A DNA stretch of 64,000 bases, taken from contig JAHCVI010000001.1 in NCBI GenBank assembly GCA_019096155.1, positions 11,594,001-11,658,000 on the forward strand, written 5' to 3'. A program made the translations under genes and the position numbers. This document shows, piece after piece, positions 10,456 through 21,873 of the stretch (position 1 is its first letter; every line of letters starts with the position of its first letter). The notes below the pieces were generated by a model. It worked only from the letters and a program-made list of their open reading frames with translations, did not search any database and was not told the origin of the DNA. This DNA is from Staphylotrichum longicolle. Its lineage: Eukaryota; Ascomycota; Sordariomycetes; Sordariales; Chaetomiaceae.

Positions 10456-12598
10456 ATGATGAAGTGTATTCGTGGGTTTGTTCTCGCCGTCTTGGCAGGT
10501 GAGTTGACAATGCCCATATTTCACGTCTCGTTGAAGACCGGTGGTCATATCCAGCAAGCTAACACCGAGAACAGGATGCGTCAATTCCATGTCCGCAGAA
10601 CCGGCGCTGTTCAATATTCGCGCAGCGCCCGATGCGCCTAACGGATACGCTCCGGCAAACGTCAGCTGCCCTTCTCCGCTCCCGGCTATTCGACCAGCAG
10701 ACAGTTTGTCATCTCAGGAACAGGCTTGGTTGAACCGAAGCACGAATGCCACAACCGAAGCCTTGATCACCGTACTTGAGAGAGCCAACATTGAGGGGTT
10801 TGATGTACGAGCTTACATAACAAACATCACAGATAGCGGCGGAACGGTTCCAAGGATGGGAATCGCAGTGTCCGGTGGCGGATACCGTGCCCTGATGAAC
10901 GGGGCCGGAGCTCTCGCCGCATTTGACAACCGTACCACGGGCGCCACCGAATCGGGACGCCTAGGAGGCATACTCCAGGCGAGTACTTACCTCAGCGGGC
11001 TCTCTGGTGGGAGCTGGCTGGTGGGGAGTCTCTACACGTTGAACTTTACCACGGTAGAGTCGATAGTTGATGCGACCAGCGGGTTCCTGAGCGAGCTCTG
11101 GCAGTTCAATGAGACGATCATCGAAGGTTATTGACGCCCGTATTCTGTCAAGAACCAAGCATGGCTCTTGCTAACGTTGAATGCGCAGGTCCTGCCACCC
11201 TTGGTATTGTCCAGTATTACCGACAGCTCACCGACGCCGTCGATGCCAAGGTCAAAGCAGGCTTCAACAGCAGCATCACGGACTACTGGGGAAGGGCATT
11301 GTCATACCAGCTTTTTAATGCCACAGATGGGGCGCCGTGTACGTACAGGTTCTGATCTTTCCATCCCGAATACTCACAATCTCTTCGCAGCTTATACCTT
11401 CTCGTCCATCGCGAACGACACCAACTTCACGGATGCCACAATTCCCATGCCCATTATCGTTTCCGTCGAGAGACCCGCAGGTCAGCTTCAGATCTTGGAG
11501 AACTCGACAGTCTTTGAGTTCAACCCATGGGAAATGGGCTCCTACGACATGGGGAATCCTGCCTTTGCGCCCCTGCGGTACGTCGGATCACCCTTCAACA
11601 ACGGCACCATCGCCTCAGGGGGTCAATGCATCGCGGGCGTCGACAACGTCGGCTTCGTCGTTGGCACCTCCTCCACACTCTTCAACCAAGGTTTCCTGGC
11701 AATCAACCAAGGCTCACCCGACGTGCCGGATTTCTTTGTTCGCGCTCTCAACGCCACGCTTGCCGGTCTCAGCGACCAAAGTGCCGATGTCGCCCTCTGG
11801 CCGAACCCCTTTTTCGGCTACCAGGCGACAACAAACCGCAACGCCAACTCATCGTTCCTCGACCTCGTCGACGGCGGCGAAGACCTCCAAAACATCCCGT
11901 TCCATCCCCTGATCTGGTCCCTCCGCGCCGTCGACGTCATCATCGCGGTCGACAGCAGCGCCGACACCACGACGCACTGGCCCAATGGCACCGCCCTCGT
12001 AGCCACGTACCAACGCTCCATCAGCAACTTTTCCAACGATCTCGAGCGAAACCGGTTCCCCGCGGTCCCCAACCAAAACACCATGGTCAACCTCGGGCTC
12101 AACAAGCGGCCCACCTTCTTCGGCTGCAACGGCACCAACACCACCGACAACAACAACAGCAGCAACCCAGGCCCGCTCATTGTCTACCTCCCCAACGCGC
12201 CGTACACAAATTACTCCAACGTCTCGACGTTCGACCTCGAGTACACGACGGAGCAGCGGCAGGCCATCATCCTCAACGGGTACAACGTGGCGACCATGGC
12301 GAACGCGACCGTCGACGCGCACTGGCCCGCGTGCCTGGGCTGCGCGATCCTCGAGCGCAGCCTGCGCAGGACGGGCACGCAGGTCCCCGCGGTGTGCGCC
12401 GACTGCTTTCAGCGGTACTGCTGGAACGGGACGGTCAACGACACGGTGCCCGCGACGTACGAGCCGACGCAGATCGTGGCGAGCTCGGGCGGGGAGACGT
12501 CGGGTGCGGAGAGGGCGAGGGGTTTCCCGGGCGTGGTTGGGATGGTTGTCACGGTGGGTGTTTTGGGCTTGGGAGCTTGGTGTGTGGGTTGTCTGTGA
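10456..12598 (+). CDS. Lysophospholipase / phospholipase B, likely GPI-anchored
   Basis: Removes acyl chains from phospholipids and lysophospholipids at the cell surface or outside the cell. Exons 10456-10498, 10575-11126, 11189-11338 and 11391-12598 (650 residues). It starts with a short hydrophobic signal peptide. The cPLA2/PLB catalytic set is present: oxyanion loop SGGGYRA (114-120), nucleophile Ser158 in GLSGGSW, and the Asp in LVDGGEDLQNIPFHPL near residue 408. Many N-glycosylation sequons are seen. The C-terminus is Ser/Gly-rich and ends in a 20-residue hydrophobic tail, as in GPI-anchored PLBs. All three introns have good ends (GTGAGT, GTTATT, GTACGT..CAG). Two ATGs stand in tandem at the start; either gives nearly the same signal peptide. 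Confidence 0.93.
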
Positions 12599-13250
12599 GT
12601 GTCCAAGAGGGACAAGGCTGGTGGGCTCGGGAGGTTTAATACGTGCGTACCTATCTTGAAATGATGGCCACATTGTGTAGACCGCCTGTATTCTGTGAAC
12701 AAAAGTATTGGTACTTTCTGGTGTCCTCCTCGCCTGTTCTCATTCTCGATGCTGTCGACCGACTCTCCTTTGTTCGTTACGTTTCCGGGAGGATGGCACT
12801 CTCGCGCGCAAAGCTCCAGCTTGGTGACCCCGCGTCCCCCCTGCACAGCCTCGCGGCACTCCAATTGCGGCGACATGAACTGCCTGATGTTGGCGGGCTA
12901 GTCGAGATTGGGAAGAGATGAGGTAAGCCCACCATGAGAAAAAAAAGCCTTGCGCTGGCAAGTATCAGTCAGAAAATCTTTTCGTTGTGGCACATGCCGC
13001 GTTGCTGCTCTCTGCTGGACGCCTAGCTGGCCGCCCAACGAAAGCCCTTGAAACTCTGTCCACGCAACAGTTTGTTAATTCGGTGGCTTATTACCCCTCT
13101 TCTGGGAGCCTTCGTTCACCCCACGAAGTGACACTTCCTTTTGACTTTTCTGCGATTTCCTCTGCGATCATCATCTCTCAGCTATCACCCTCTTCCCCGA
13201 CTTCCATTCATCACACCTACCTTATTTATTCTCGTTTTCCTTGTTTCAGA
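12599..13250. other. Intergenic, lysophospholipase to HET gene
   Basis: The first part holds the lysophospholipase 3' UTR. The bases before 13251 are a pyrimidine-rich leader ending in tttcaga before the ATG. A frame open from 12987 runs into the HET gene but reads like untranslated leader. Confidence 0.55.
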
Positions 13251-15332
13251 ATGGACGCCTTTAGGGGCAATTCTCCTCACCGGCCGTTGTCGCAGTCCGA
13301 TTCGTCCGAGATTCGGCTTGTGAAGCTCTACCCGGGCGAGCTCAACGATCCGGTCCGCTGCGAACTTTACCACACTTCCCTGGACAAGCAGCCCGTCCAC
13401 GAATATATCGCCCTGTCCTACACGTGGGGCGACCCGGATGATACCGTTCCTATTTGCCTTAACGGGGTTGACTACCCAGTTACCCGCAACCTCGACTCTT
13501 TCCTTCGCCATGCCCAGAAAATCCTGCTGGCTGTATCACGGCAGCTCCCACCCGAGGTTCGCCGTGGAAGCAGCCTGCTTATCCACACCATCGTGCGGGA
13601 GGTCCTCGAGAATCTTGGATTTTCTTCCAATTTCCCCTTTGAAACCGATGTGGCAAGAGATGGCATCATTCATCGGTCCATCATGTCTGGCCTCACTCAC
13701 ATGCGAGAACGCCATGGCTCGTTGGAAGGTGACGAAGAGCCCCTCGACAGCTCGGAAGATCCGGGGTTCTCGCGATGTTCCCTGTATTTCTGGATCGATG
13801 CGGTCTGCATCAATCAGCGGGATCTGGGCGAGAGAAGTCGGGAAGTGGCTAGGATGAAGGACATTTACAGCCAGGCCCCGTCGCTGTTCATCTGGTTTGG
13901 CGCCCTTGACAAATACACGTCGGATGTGGCGGCTGCCCTGCGCCTGATTCAGGAGTTGGTGGATCTCGCCCGGGACACCTACCTTACCGACGAGAAGTCT
14001 GCCCCTTTTGACCTCGACGGCTTTCTGGAACATGTCACAAGAGAAGACTTCGTCCGCCCCCGGCTCCCTGCAGTCCAACAGCTCAGGGAAGTACTCTACG
14101 ACGGTTGGTTCAAAAGAGTCTGGATCATCCAAGAGCTTGCATCGGCGAAAGGGATTGTCACAGCCTGGGTAGGCTTTCACCAGATCCAGTGGAACATGTT
14201 TTTCCGAGTTCTCGTCCCGGCATTCCTTGAGATGACACTCAAGGATATCGAAGTGAACCAATTCATCTTCTTCAGTGTCATCGAAAATCTCCTGAGGTTG
14301 GATTACATCTGGAACAGCCAACAGGACCCGGGCGAAATCCACATCTCCGACTCCAATCCTGACATTGCCCACCAACTGAATGAGCTATTGCAACAGACCT
14401 GCGGGGCATTCAAGGCGACAGACCCTCGAGACCAGCTTTATGCCCTTCTTGGGCTTCTCAGGCAATCGCAAATCCCAGACGAGCTGCGACCCGATTATAG
14501 TCTACCTATAGAGCGGGTGTTCCACCACTACGCTGCGTTTCTGCTCGAGCATACAAAAGATCTCCGAATCTTGAATTTCTGGCGTCGGCAGATTTCCGGT
14601 GTGCCGAGCTGGGTCCCAGATTGGCGGTTCCTCAATACCAACGCCTACTTCAAAGGTACCACGCCTCAGACACCGGCGCCCTATGTGCATGTCTCCAAAG
14701 ATCTGTCCAAGATCAGCCTCGAAGGTGTTCACTTGGGACGAGCGGTTGTAGTCGTTCAGTCTACTCCCATTGCAACGGACCTAGAAGGCTTAACGCTCTC
14801 AGAGGATCAGCCCACGGACGATGATGAGGAGTTCTGGACGAAGTTCCGCGTGATCATTCACGCTTTTCAGGCACTAAAGAAGGAATGTCTCGAGAGGCTC
14901 CATCTGTTTATGCCCACCATGTCTTTGGAAAACTTCACGTCTCTATGGCTCAAGTTCTGGTATCTTAACCACGAAAACCCCACTTTGGACACTGCCTTGG
15001 AGCTCCTGGAGGGGACAAGGGATTTCAGGTTAGACTGCTACGAAAGCCTTCACTTGCTCCTAGTGGTCAAGCATGAGGTGCTTAGGCTAGCGACCCGCGG
15101 AATTGTCATCCTAGACACCGGCGAGCTCGTGTCGATTGAGCAAGGGGACGGAGAACTTCGGTCGGGGGATGACATTTGCATGTTCAAGGGGGCTCGACGC
15201 CCTTTTGTTATTCGTCCTCAAGGAGGCTTTTTTTCTTTCGTTGGCTATTGTTCGAACACTTCCTTCCAGCTGGAGGACCCCGATGAATCTTTCTTCGAAC
15301 AGAGAAATGTGAAGGAATTCGACTTGATATGA
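13251..15332 (+). CDS. HET-domain (heterokaryon incompatibility) protein
   Basis: Intronless, 693 residues. HET domains are a fungal module that triggers cell death after fusion of incompatible strains and resemble TIR-type signalling domains. Conserved blocks: EYIALSYTWGDP (51-62), then NLDSFLRHAQ, FWIDAVCINQRD (about 181-192) and MKDIYSQAPSLFIWFG. The middle has WFKRVWIIQELASAKG and LLGL, also typical. The long C-terminal part has no recognised motif. Start chosen at 13251 because the HET homology begins about 20 residues later; an ATG-less frame extends upstream but reads through leader sequence. A Zn2Cys6 regulator follows 184 bases downstream on the same strand; no functional link is shown. 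Confidence 0.9.
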   Translation: MDAFRGNSPHRPLSQSDSSEIRLVKLYPGELNDPVRCELYHTSLDKQPVHEYIALSYTWGDPDDTVPICLNGVDYPVTRNLDSFLRHAQKILLAVSRQLPPEVRRGSSLLIHTIVREVLENLGFSSNFPFETDVARDGIIHRSIMSGLTHMRERHGSLEGDEEPLDSSEDPGFSRCSLYFWIDAVCINQRDLGERSREVARMKDIYSQAPSLFIWFGALDKYTSDVAAALRLIQELVDLARDTYLTDEKSAPFDLDGFLEHVTREDFVRPRLPAVQQLREVLYDGWFKRVWIIQELASAKGIVTAWVGFHQIQWNMFFRVLVPAFLEMTLKDIEVNQFIFFSVIENLLRLDYIWNSQQDPGEIHISDSNPDIAHQLNELLQQTCGAFKATDPRDQLYALLGLLRQSQIPDELRPDYSLPIERVFHHYAAFLLEHTKDLRILNFWRRQISGVPSWVPDWRFLNTNAYFKGTTPQTPAPYVHVSKDLSKISLEGVHLGRAVVVVQSTPIATDLEGLTLSEDQPTDDDEEFWTKFRVIIHAFQALKKECLERLHLFMPTMSLENFTSLWLKFWYLNHENPTLDTALELLEGTRDFRLDCYESLHLLLVVKHEVLRLATRGIVILDTGELVSIEQGDGELRSGDDICMFKGARRPFVIRPQGGFFSFVGYCSNTSFQLEDPDESFFEQRNVKEFDLI

Positions 15333-15516
15333 GATACGGGCGAGATGAGTGTTTGCAGCAGGGTAGTAACGTGTTACGCGTCCATTAGTAATTACTGACT
15401 TGCCAAGACACCTCTGGGTGGGAAATTGTGTGGGGACTCGAGCTGACAATCCCTTCCACACTCGCGATGACAAGAACGAGGTATCTCACGGGGAATCTCA
15501 GTCGCGTGGCAGAGCA

Positions 15517-17296
15517 ATGACGGAGAACCCCAAACGACATTGCTGGGAATGCCTTCGTCGCTGCCTCGTTTGCGACGCGACAAAACCAGCATGCAATCGA
15601 TGCACGACAGCCGGAACTTTCTGTCCCGGGTACGGCCCGGTCAAGCCGACACGATTGACATGGCTTACGCCTGGCAAAGTGAAATCTCGAAGTCGACAGC
15701 GAAAGGGGTCTTCATGTGCTCAGCTGAACGAGGTCGCTGTTCACGGACAGCCAATTCTCCCCGACCTACCGGACGCCCCAAGATCCGCGAGAGTAGCACA
15801 TCCTCGCGCGAGCAGCATCCCCAACCCGCGCTTTGCAATTTCCACGGACGGCGATGCCCTGGCTCAAGCAGCAGAGTATTGCAAGTTCTCGTCAGTCCAT
15901 ATAATGCAGGTGCCATTGCTAACTAGCCCCTGGCAGTCAATGTCTGCATCTTTGAGGATCTCCGCCCCTTGCTAGAGCTTGGGAACAACCCATACGTTTA
16001 CCAGATACCGCCTGCAGTCATCCAAAGGGCAACTTCGCATCCTGATTACCTGCGCTTTGGAATGCTCTGCATGGCCCTAAGCCACCGGATGAACCGCACC
16101 CGGGGCAGCCCATGGGCGAACCACAAGGGCTTGGCTGAGCGATTCTACACGTATCGCGGCAGTGCAATCCACTCCCTCAGAGAGTGCCTGAACCTGGAAA
16201 GTCATTGCGCTGCGGATGTTGCCATTGCGGGAATCGTGACGCTTTTACTGGCCGATGTAAGTACCAAGTTTCTCAAACATTACTAGAATCTGCAAATTAT
16301 TGACCCTCAAACTTGGTACAGGCCCAACAGGGCGCTTCGCCAGACTGGAGGTCACACATTGAGGGCGCCATGATGCTGATACAGCTCCGCGGTGGGTTTG
16401 CGGCAATGGCCGCTTCAAAGATCTGCTTGGAACCACAGCTCCTGTTCCTCTGTTTGTACGCCTGTCCTCCATTCCACTGTGGACGATCACAGAGTTAGCA
16501 AAGCAGGACAATACACTGACCAACACCCCATAGTGCGTCAGTCATTGGCAACACCACTTGCCCCGCGTCCGGCCTTTCACATACCAGAGCACACCTTGCC
16601 GCACTCGACACCACGCTGGAGCTGTCCTCCAGAGCTCTCACACCCTTTCAGGCGTGTCCCCCACCGCTCTTTGCCGAGATAATCCGAATCAACCACCTTC
16701 GACACGAAGCCAAAGCAGACCCCATCCAGGGACCCAAGCTGGAAATACTGAGCCAGGAGGCACACGCCATCCTGGCACGACTACACGATTTTCTCCCAGA
16801 GCACTGGGCCGACACCAAACCCCGCTCCAAGGAAGACTGGGCCCTGATCGGCAGCATCTATCAAACCGCCCTCATGCTGTACTGCGCATCCTCCCTGCAG
16901 AGCCTCTCCGTCCTCCCCACCACCCCAGCACTCCGCGCGGAGCGTGCAGTACACGCCCGGCGCCTGCACCGCGCGCTGGCGCAGGCCGTCGCCAACCCCA
17001 AGATCAAGCGCTTCACGCTCTGGCCGGTGGTGGTGCTGGGCGTGGAAGCGGCTCACGCAGGCGGCGGCGGCGGGGCCGTGCGGGATTTTGTGGCGGGACA
17101 GCTGCCGGTGCTCAGCCGAGAGGCCGGGACGTACGTGCCGCTGACGGCAAAGGGCGTGCTGGAGAGGTTCTGGGCGTCGGAAGAGACCGGGTGGGACGCG
17201 TGCTTTGACCGGCCGTATGCGTTGGTCATGCAGATTGCTGTCGACACGAGTCGGATCACGGGCGGTTTGGGGGAGCAAGAAGTCCGGGTTGGCTGA
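15517..17296 (+). CDS. Zn(II)2Cys6 transcription factor with GC-AG first intron
   Basis: Fungus-specific transcription factor of 526 residues. Exons 15517-15880, 15937-16256, 16322-16455 and 16534-17296. The zinc cluster, C-x2-C-x6-C-x6-C-x2-C-x6-C, is at about residues 9-35 and is followed by a basic stretch. The fungal regulatory domain is seen as ELGNNPYVYQIPP, RFGMLCMALSHRMNRT and ADAQQGASPDWRSHIEGAMMLIQLRGG. The first intron must start with GC (GCAAGT at 15881): no GT donor in range keeps the frame, while GC..AG joins EYF-NVCIFEDL as in relatives. Introns 2 and 3 use GTAAGT and GTACGC. Targets are unknown. Confidence 0.9.
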
Positions 17297-17521
17297 TTAG
17301 GAGAGCTGTCGCTGGACACTAGCGCTTTGGAGGTATGGGTTTGATGCGGAAGATAATGGTCACAAATGAGTGAATGAAGGATTCTTGTTGCAGGCAGATT
17401 CTAACAACACTTCGAGATGTTGACCTTGAAATCACCCCTGAGGCCAAACTACCAGGCCTCCGCATACTGAATGCGCCAACTCTGGCGTTTATGAGCCCAA
17501 AAAGCTCAAGGCACAACGCCC

Positions 17522-19396
17522 CTACCGATTGTAGTAGGAGTTTGCTTCTCCCGATGAATTCTGATAATCGTCCCGGCGTTCATCGCCGTGTTGGCTCTGA
17601 TATCCTCCCTGATAGCCACCACCAGGCCGACTTTGAGAACCGTGCTGGTACCCTTCGCCTTGTTGGTTGTGATAGTCGGGTCTGTACCCACCAGTGGGTT
17701 GGCTCTGAGGAGCGTGCTGGTATCCGCCGCCGAGTTGGCTCTGGGAATGTTGCTGATATCCACCACCGTAGGGGCTCTGGGGAGTCTGCTGGTATCCGCC
17801 ATCGAGTTCGCTTGGAGGGGCGTGCTGGTATCCACCGCCGTGTTGGCTGGGAGGGGGCTGCTGATATCCGCCGCTAAACTGGCCCTGAGGATTGTGCTGA
17901 TAGCCACCACCAGGTTGGCTCTGAGTGTTGTCTTGAAACGCACCCCCGGATTGGCCCTGAGCAGCGTGTTGATAACCACCACCGGGTTGGCCATGACCGG
18001 GTTGGCCCTGAGGAGGGTGCTGAGTTCCACCACCAAACTGGTTCTGGGGAACTTGTTGGTGTCCACCCCCGAGCTGGACGTTGGAGGTGGGCGCTCCGAC
18101 GCTCACGCCCTCGTTGCCGATATCATCCGGGACAGAAATCTTGACCTTGGGTAGATACTTCTGCACCTTCTGCTCCACCATGTTCTGCACAAACACCCAG
18201 CTTTCGCGCTCAAACTTGCGGTGGCCGCCGTTCACAACCGACAGGATGCTCTCGCGCAGCGCCTCCTGCACCTTCCGCACGAGCCCGCGGATCTTGTCAA
18301 CGAGCTTGGCCTTGATGTCGTCCCCAAATCCGCGGTCGGCCTGGGACCCTGCCTCGCGGTCGAGCTGCGAGTCGAAGGGGTTGCCGCCGAGGATCTTCTC
18401 CAGCGGTCGCTGGAACTGGTCCGGCAGCAGCTCAAAAAGCTGCTTCTCGATGACGCCCAACACCTTGCGGAACTCGAGACGCACTTCCCTGTGCACCCTG
18501 GCCAGACCGGTGCTGAGCTTCTCGCTGATTACCTTGGAGAAACCGCCACCACTCTCGTTTCCACCTTCATCGCGAGCTTGGTCATCGAAGCCCCTAGAGC
18601 CTCCTTGGCTAGGCTGCTCCTTGTTCTTGAACAAGCCCCCAAGGCCCTTGACCAGATCCTTCACTTGGTCCTCGATCTCTCCCTTGACGCCGTCGCCGAG
18701 ATCCCGGGTACTGGTGTTGCCGCGCAACCAGCGCTTGATATGGTCGAGGGCGATGCGGGTAAACTGCTCGGCGATGGGCGCATGCTGCTCGCGGAGCTTC
18801 GCCCCGACCTTGTCTTTGATCTCGGGGCTGATGAGGCGGGCCTTTTCCTCCGGGTTGCGGGCGGCGTCCTTCACAGTGTTGCTGATGACACCGAGAAGCC
18901 CGTCGAGCTGGAAGCCCTGTTGTCCCGGCCTGCCGTTGTCGTCGAGGTGGTCCTGGACGGCCTGGACGGCGGCCGACAGGAAGCCCCTGAAGTTGTCGCT
19001 CTGGCCCCCGCCCCGAGAGCGGGTCTCTTCAGGGGCGCCGCGGGTTTCCGACAAATTGAAAATGTCGCGCAAGTCGTCGCCTGCTTCTCCGGCGATGTTG
19101 GAGAAACGGCGGGAGAGGTCGGAGATCTCATCGGCGAAGGGGAGTGACTGCCCGCCATATGCATCTGGGACTCCATTGTCGAGACCCCGCGAGTTGGTGC
19201 GGTTCTCAGAGTTCTCTCGGTTCTTATTGAACAGAGAGCGAAAGGCATCAATGACCTGCTCTTCTAAGCTGTCGATGGTCTTTTGCTGGAAGATGTCGAG
19301 TTCTTGGGCGATGCGCGGTTGGATCTGCGGCGCCAGAGAGTCGACGTATTCGTCAACCTTTTTCATCAGCACCTCGGGGATCCCGTGAGAAGACAT
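17522..19396 (-). CDS. Helical protein with Gly/Gln/Tyr repeat tail, function unknown
   Basis: A single-exon 624-residue protein that I do not recognise by function. Residues 1-415 are rich in charged amphipathic helix (for example DEYVDSLAPQIQPRIAQELD and FRKVLGVIEKQLFELLPDQF), suggesting helix bundles or membrane association. Residues about 440-620 are a low-complexity tail of roughly twelve 15-residue repeats with core GGGYQ-H/Q-x-PQ-S/G-Q. The tail is uncharged and rich in Gln, Gly, Tyr, Pro, like prion-like or adhesive domains. The minus strand is the coding one: it has the single long uninterrupted frame, an ATG, and charged-helix composition; the plus-strand open frames opposite are shadows. 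Confidence 0.8.
   Translation of the reverse strand: MSSHGIPEVLMKKVDEYVDSLAPQIQPRIAQELDIFQQKTIDSLEEQVIDAFRSLFNKNRENSENRTNSRGLDNGVPDAYGGQSLPFADEISDLSRRFSNIAGEAGDDLRDIFNLSETRGAPEETRSRGGGQSDNFRGFLSAAVQAVQDHLDDNGRPGQQGFQLDGLLGVISNTVKDAARNPEEKARLISPEIKDKVGAKLREQHAPIAEQFTRIALDHIKRWLRGNTSTRDLGDGVKGEIEDQVKDLVKGLGGLFKNKEQPSQGGSRGFDDQARDEGGNESGGGFSKVISEKLSTGLARVHREVRLEFRKVLGVIEKQLFELLPDQFQRPLEKILGGNPFDSQLDREAGSQADRGFGDDIKAKLVDKIRGLVRKVQEALRESILSVVNGGHRKFERESWVFVQNMVEQKVQKYLPKVKISVPDDIGNEGVSVGAPTSNVQLGGGHQQVPQNQFGGGTQHPPQGQPGHGQPGGGYQHAAQGQSGGAFQDNTQSQPGGGYQHNPQGQFSGGYQQPPPSQHGGGYQHAPPSELDGGYQQTPQSPYGGGYQQHSQSQLGGGYQHAPQSQPTGGYRPDYHNQQGEGYQHGSQSRPGGGYQGGYQSQHGDERRDDYQNSSGEANSYYNR
17571..18070 (-). repeat. 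45-bp coding minisatellite
   Basis: Tandem imperfect units of about 45 bp encode the GGGYQ repeats in the tail of the protein at 17522-19396. Units differ at several positions, so the array is old or selected rather than freshly expanded. Confidence 0.75.
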
Positions 19397-20210
19397 TGTT
19401 ATGATTTCTGTTTTGAACGGGAGCTTCCTGAGTAGCTGTTGTCGTGCTCAATGGAGAGACTGAGAAGGAGTGTTGGAGACTTGGAGTTTGTGCCTGAGAA
19501 TCAAGAAACAAGTGCGGGGTTTTTGATGTCACAGGAAAACCGTCTTGGCAAGCTTGCTGTGTTGCTCCACCTGTTGCAGTGCCACTTGGTTGCCGTAAAT
19601 ACCTGAATAATAACACGTGGGACAAGACACAAGAACGGGCGATGGGCAAAGGTTTCTATTCGTGCAGTACGTTAAATATTCACAGGGGCCGCTGGAAGTC
19701 GATTGCGAACCCGATACACTTGGAGAACAAAAGCAACAGAAATAGTCACCCTCTTTAATTCTGAAATCGCCAACACTGCCAGGTCTGCCCTGCCGCCCCT
19801 GCGGAACAAGGACTCAGTCACCTTCCGGCATCCGCAATGCTCTTGCATGTCAGCCTCATGCACGATTCCTCGAGCCAAGAAATGAAGCCGGTGAGGCCTA
19901 CCATGCAAGGATGCCTAAAGTGAACCTCAAAGGCTGGGAACGGTTTGGGCAGCAATCCGAACAGACCTGTCAGACCACGGCAAGTCACGCTTATCCAGCC
20001 AACTTGGCCGTGGTATTAACCCTCGTCCTGCCTTGTCGCCCTGATGTGCTACTGAGCAGTTTATGGCAGACATCTGGCGTTTGACTGTGAGCAGTTCGTT
20101 GGTTTTCTTTGCGTGGCATAGAGCCTTGCTGCTATTCATCTGCTGCCCTCGAAGACACTTCCACCTCGGTGTCTACCTGGTAGATCACAGATCAAATTTG
20201 CGAGACCGCG
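19397..20210. other. Divergent intergenic region
   Basis: About 810 bases between the repeat-tail gene (-) and the BTB gene (+), so likely both promoters. No other element is recognised. Confidence 0.6.
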
Positions 20211-21359
20211 ATGATGGAAGCGACCGATGAAGTCGATCCGTGTGGGGACGTCCTTATCACCCTTCGCAATCCGGGCTCGCCTTTCGCAAAGCTTTTCAAC
20301 TCCTTTACAATCACGGGTGATTTGGCCCCGATCCCGGGACAAGACCCGCCCGTTGAAGAAGCTCCTGTCGTCGCGCCAGCAGAACCCCCAACAGAAGAAT
20401 CTTCTGCTGTCGCAGCAGACCCACCGCCGCCTCCTGACATAGAGTTTCGGGTCTCCTCAAGACACCTGATTCTCGCGTCTCCGTTTTTCAAGGCCGCACT
20501 GAGTGGTCCTTGGGAAGAAGCGACGTCCAGCTCACCCGACGGCTGCCGGCGCATATATGCTGCCGATTGGGATCCGCAAGCATTCAGGATCTTGATGCTT
20601 ACCATTCACGGTCGTCACCGCAAGGTGCCGAGACCTATCGGCGTCGAGTTGCTCGCAAAGATCGCCGTTCTCGTCGACTACTACGGATGCCACGAAGCTG
20701 TTGAACTTTCCGCAGAGTTATGGCTTCAAGACGTCCGAAACCAGCTTCCAGTACAGCCCAGCAGGGAACTGTTACTCTGGCTTTGTGCATCATGGGTCTT
20801 TGCTGACGCAACCGTTTTCACGTTGGTCACGAGCATAGCTATTCGCCAGAGTAAAGGACCCCTTCCAACATTGGGTCTGCCAATTCCACAAACAGTCCTC
20901 GGTCAGTGCGAACCGGAAGCAGCTAAGTCTTGCGAGAGTTGACAAACCTCTGTAGACGAGATTGAGGCCCGGAGGCAACAAGTCGTCGACAAGATTGTCG
21001 GAGGACTTCACGAACTTGTCGAACTCTTTCGCGTCGATCCAGGTCCATGTTCATATGAGTGCTCAGCTTTCAAACTGGGTGTCCTCTTGAAGAACATGCG
21101 CGCAGTACGGCTTGATCCGAAACCAGCAGTCCCGATGCTCGGATACAGTGTGGAGGCCTTGATAGATGCGGCGCGGAATATTCGTTACCCGGGGTTGCCG
21201 GTCCGCATTCGGAGGAACAATAGCTGGGGAGGTCCCCTGGATATGCGACATACTGCGCCTGAATGCCACGATCTCCAGTCTCTCGTCCAATCGAAGACTG
21301 CTGATTTGGAAGAGATGATGGGCGGTCTGGCGCTTGAGGATTTTAGCGGGGATCGTTGA
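20211..21359 (+). CDS. BTB/POZ-domain protein, 2 exons
   Basis: Exons 20211-20901 and 20956-21359 give 364 residues. The N-terminus DPCGDVLITLRNPGSPFAKLF and, after a Pro/Glu-rich insert (about residues 45-75), EFRVSSRHLILASPFFKAALSG form the fungal BTB signature: a protein-interaction domain often used as an adaptor for Cul3 ubiquitin ligases or transcription complexes. The second half is helical with LLAKIAVLVDYYGCHEAV, typical of this fungal family. The intron (GTCAGT..TAG, 54 nt) removes an in-frame stop and joins TVL to DEIEARRQQ. Two ATGs stand in tandem at the start. The partner is unknown. Confidence 0.85.
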
Positions 21360-21873
21360 TTAGGGCTGGAGGTTTTGGCCAAGGATCCGCATACTCAAAT
21401 GGGAGGCGCCGTCGGGGCCGAGGTCGTGCATGAGAGGAGGAGGAAGATGGGGTCCAAAGGAGATGACATTGTGATTGAGAATCGTGTGAACAAGTACAGG
21501 TCTGTGTGAAAGTGGTTTATGAAGGACTGGAGCAAGAATGGTGACGGTCAGTTGGAAAGGAAAATGCAAGCGAGTGGTGATGGCAATGGCAAGGATGTCG
21601 AGGAGGGGTAAATGCTGACACAGTTTGAGGCGCTGGTTGATGAGGATGAGACAGTCGCTCGGGCAGCCGCCCAGGGAGCCGCCGCGGGAGCAACTAAATG
21701 CTGGGGCGGTGTGAGAGAGTGGAAAAGGTTCTCCTTGTTAGAAGCGTTTGCATGCATGTCATGGTCGCCGCGCTTTAGCCTTCGGTGTCCACAAAGGTAA
21801 GGACACACAGATCGGAAACAGAAAGTGTCCAGTACCTATTGTCTCTAGTCTTAGTATCTCACAGGAGTTCTTC
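21360..21873. other. Convergent intergenic region
   Basis: Lies between the stops of the BTB gene (+) and the RTA1 gene (-). It holds 3' UTR sequence; no gene is supported. Confidence 0.6.

Noticed and set aside
11527..12673. Overlapping open frames on both strands inside the lysophospholipase
   Set aside because: Shadows of a GC-rich exon whose true frame carries the PLB catalytic motifs.
12987..13250. N-terminal extension of the HET protein
   Set aside because: Reads through pyrimidine-rich leader; HET homology starts about 50 residues after the ATG at 13251, normal for the family.
18081..19388. Long plus-strand open frames (435 and 308 codons)
   Set aside because: They lie opposite the 624-residue minus-strand gene; composition is a codon-bias shadow with repeated Leu/Val or Ser/Arg.
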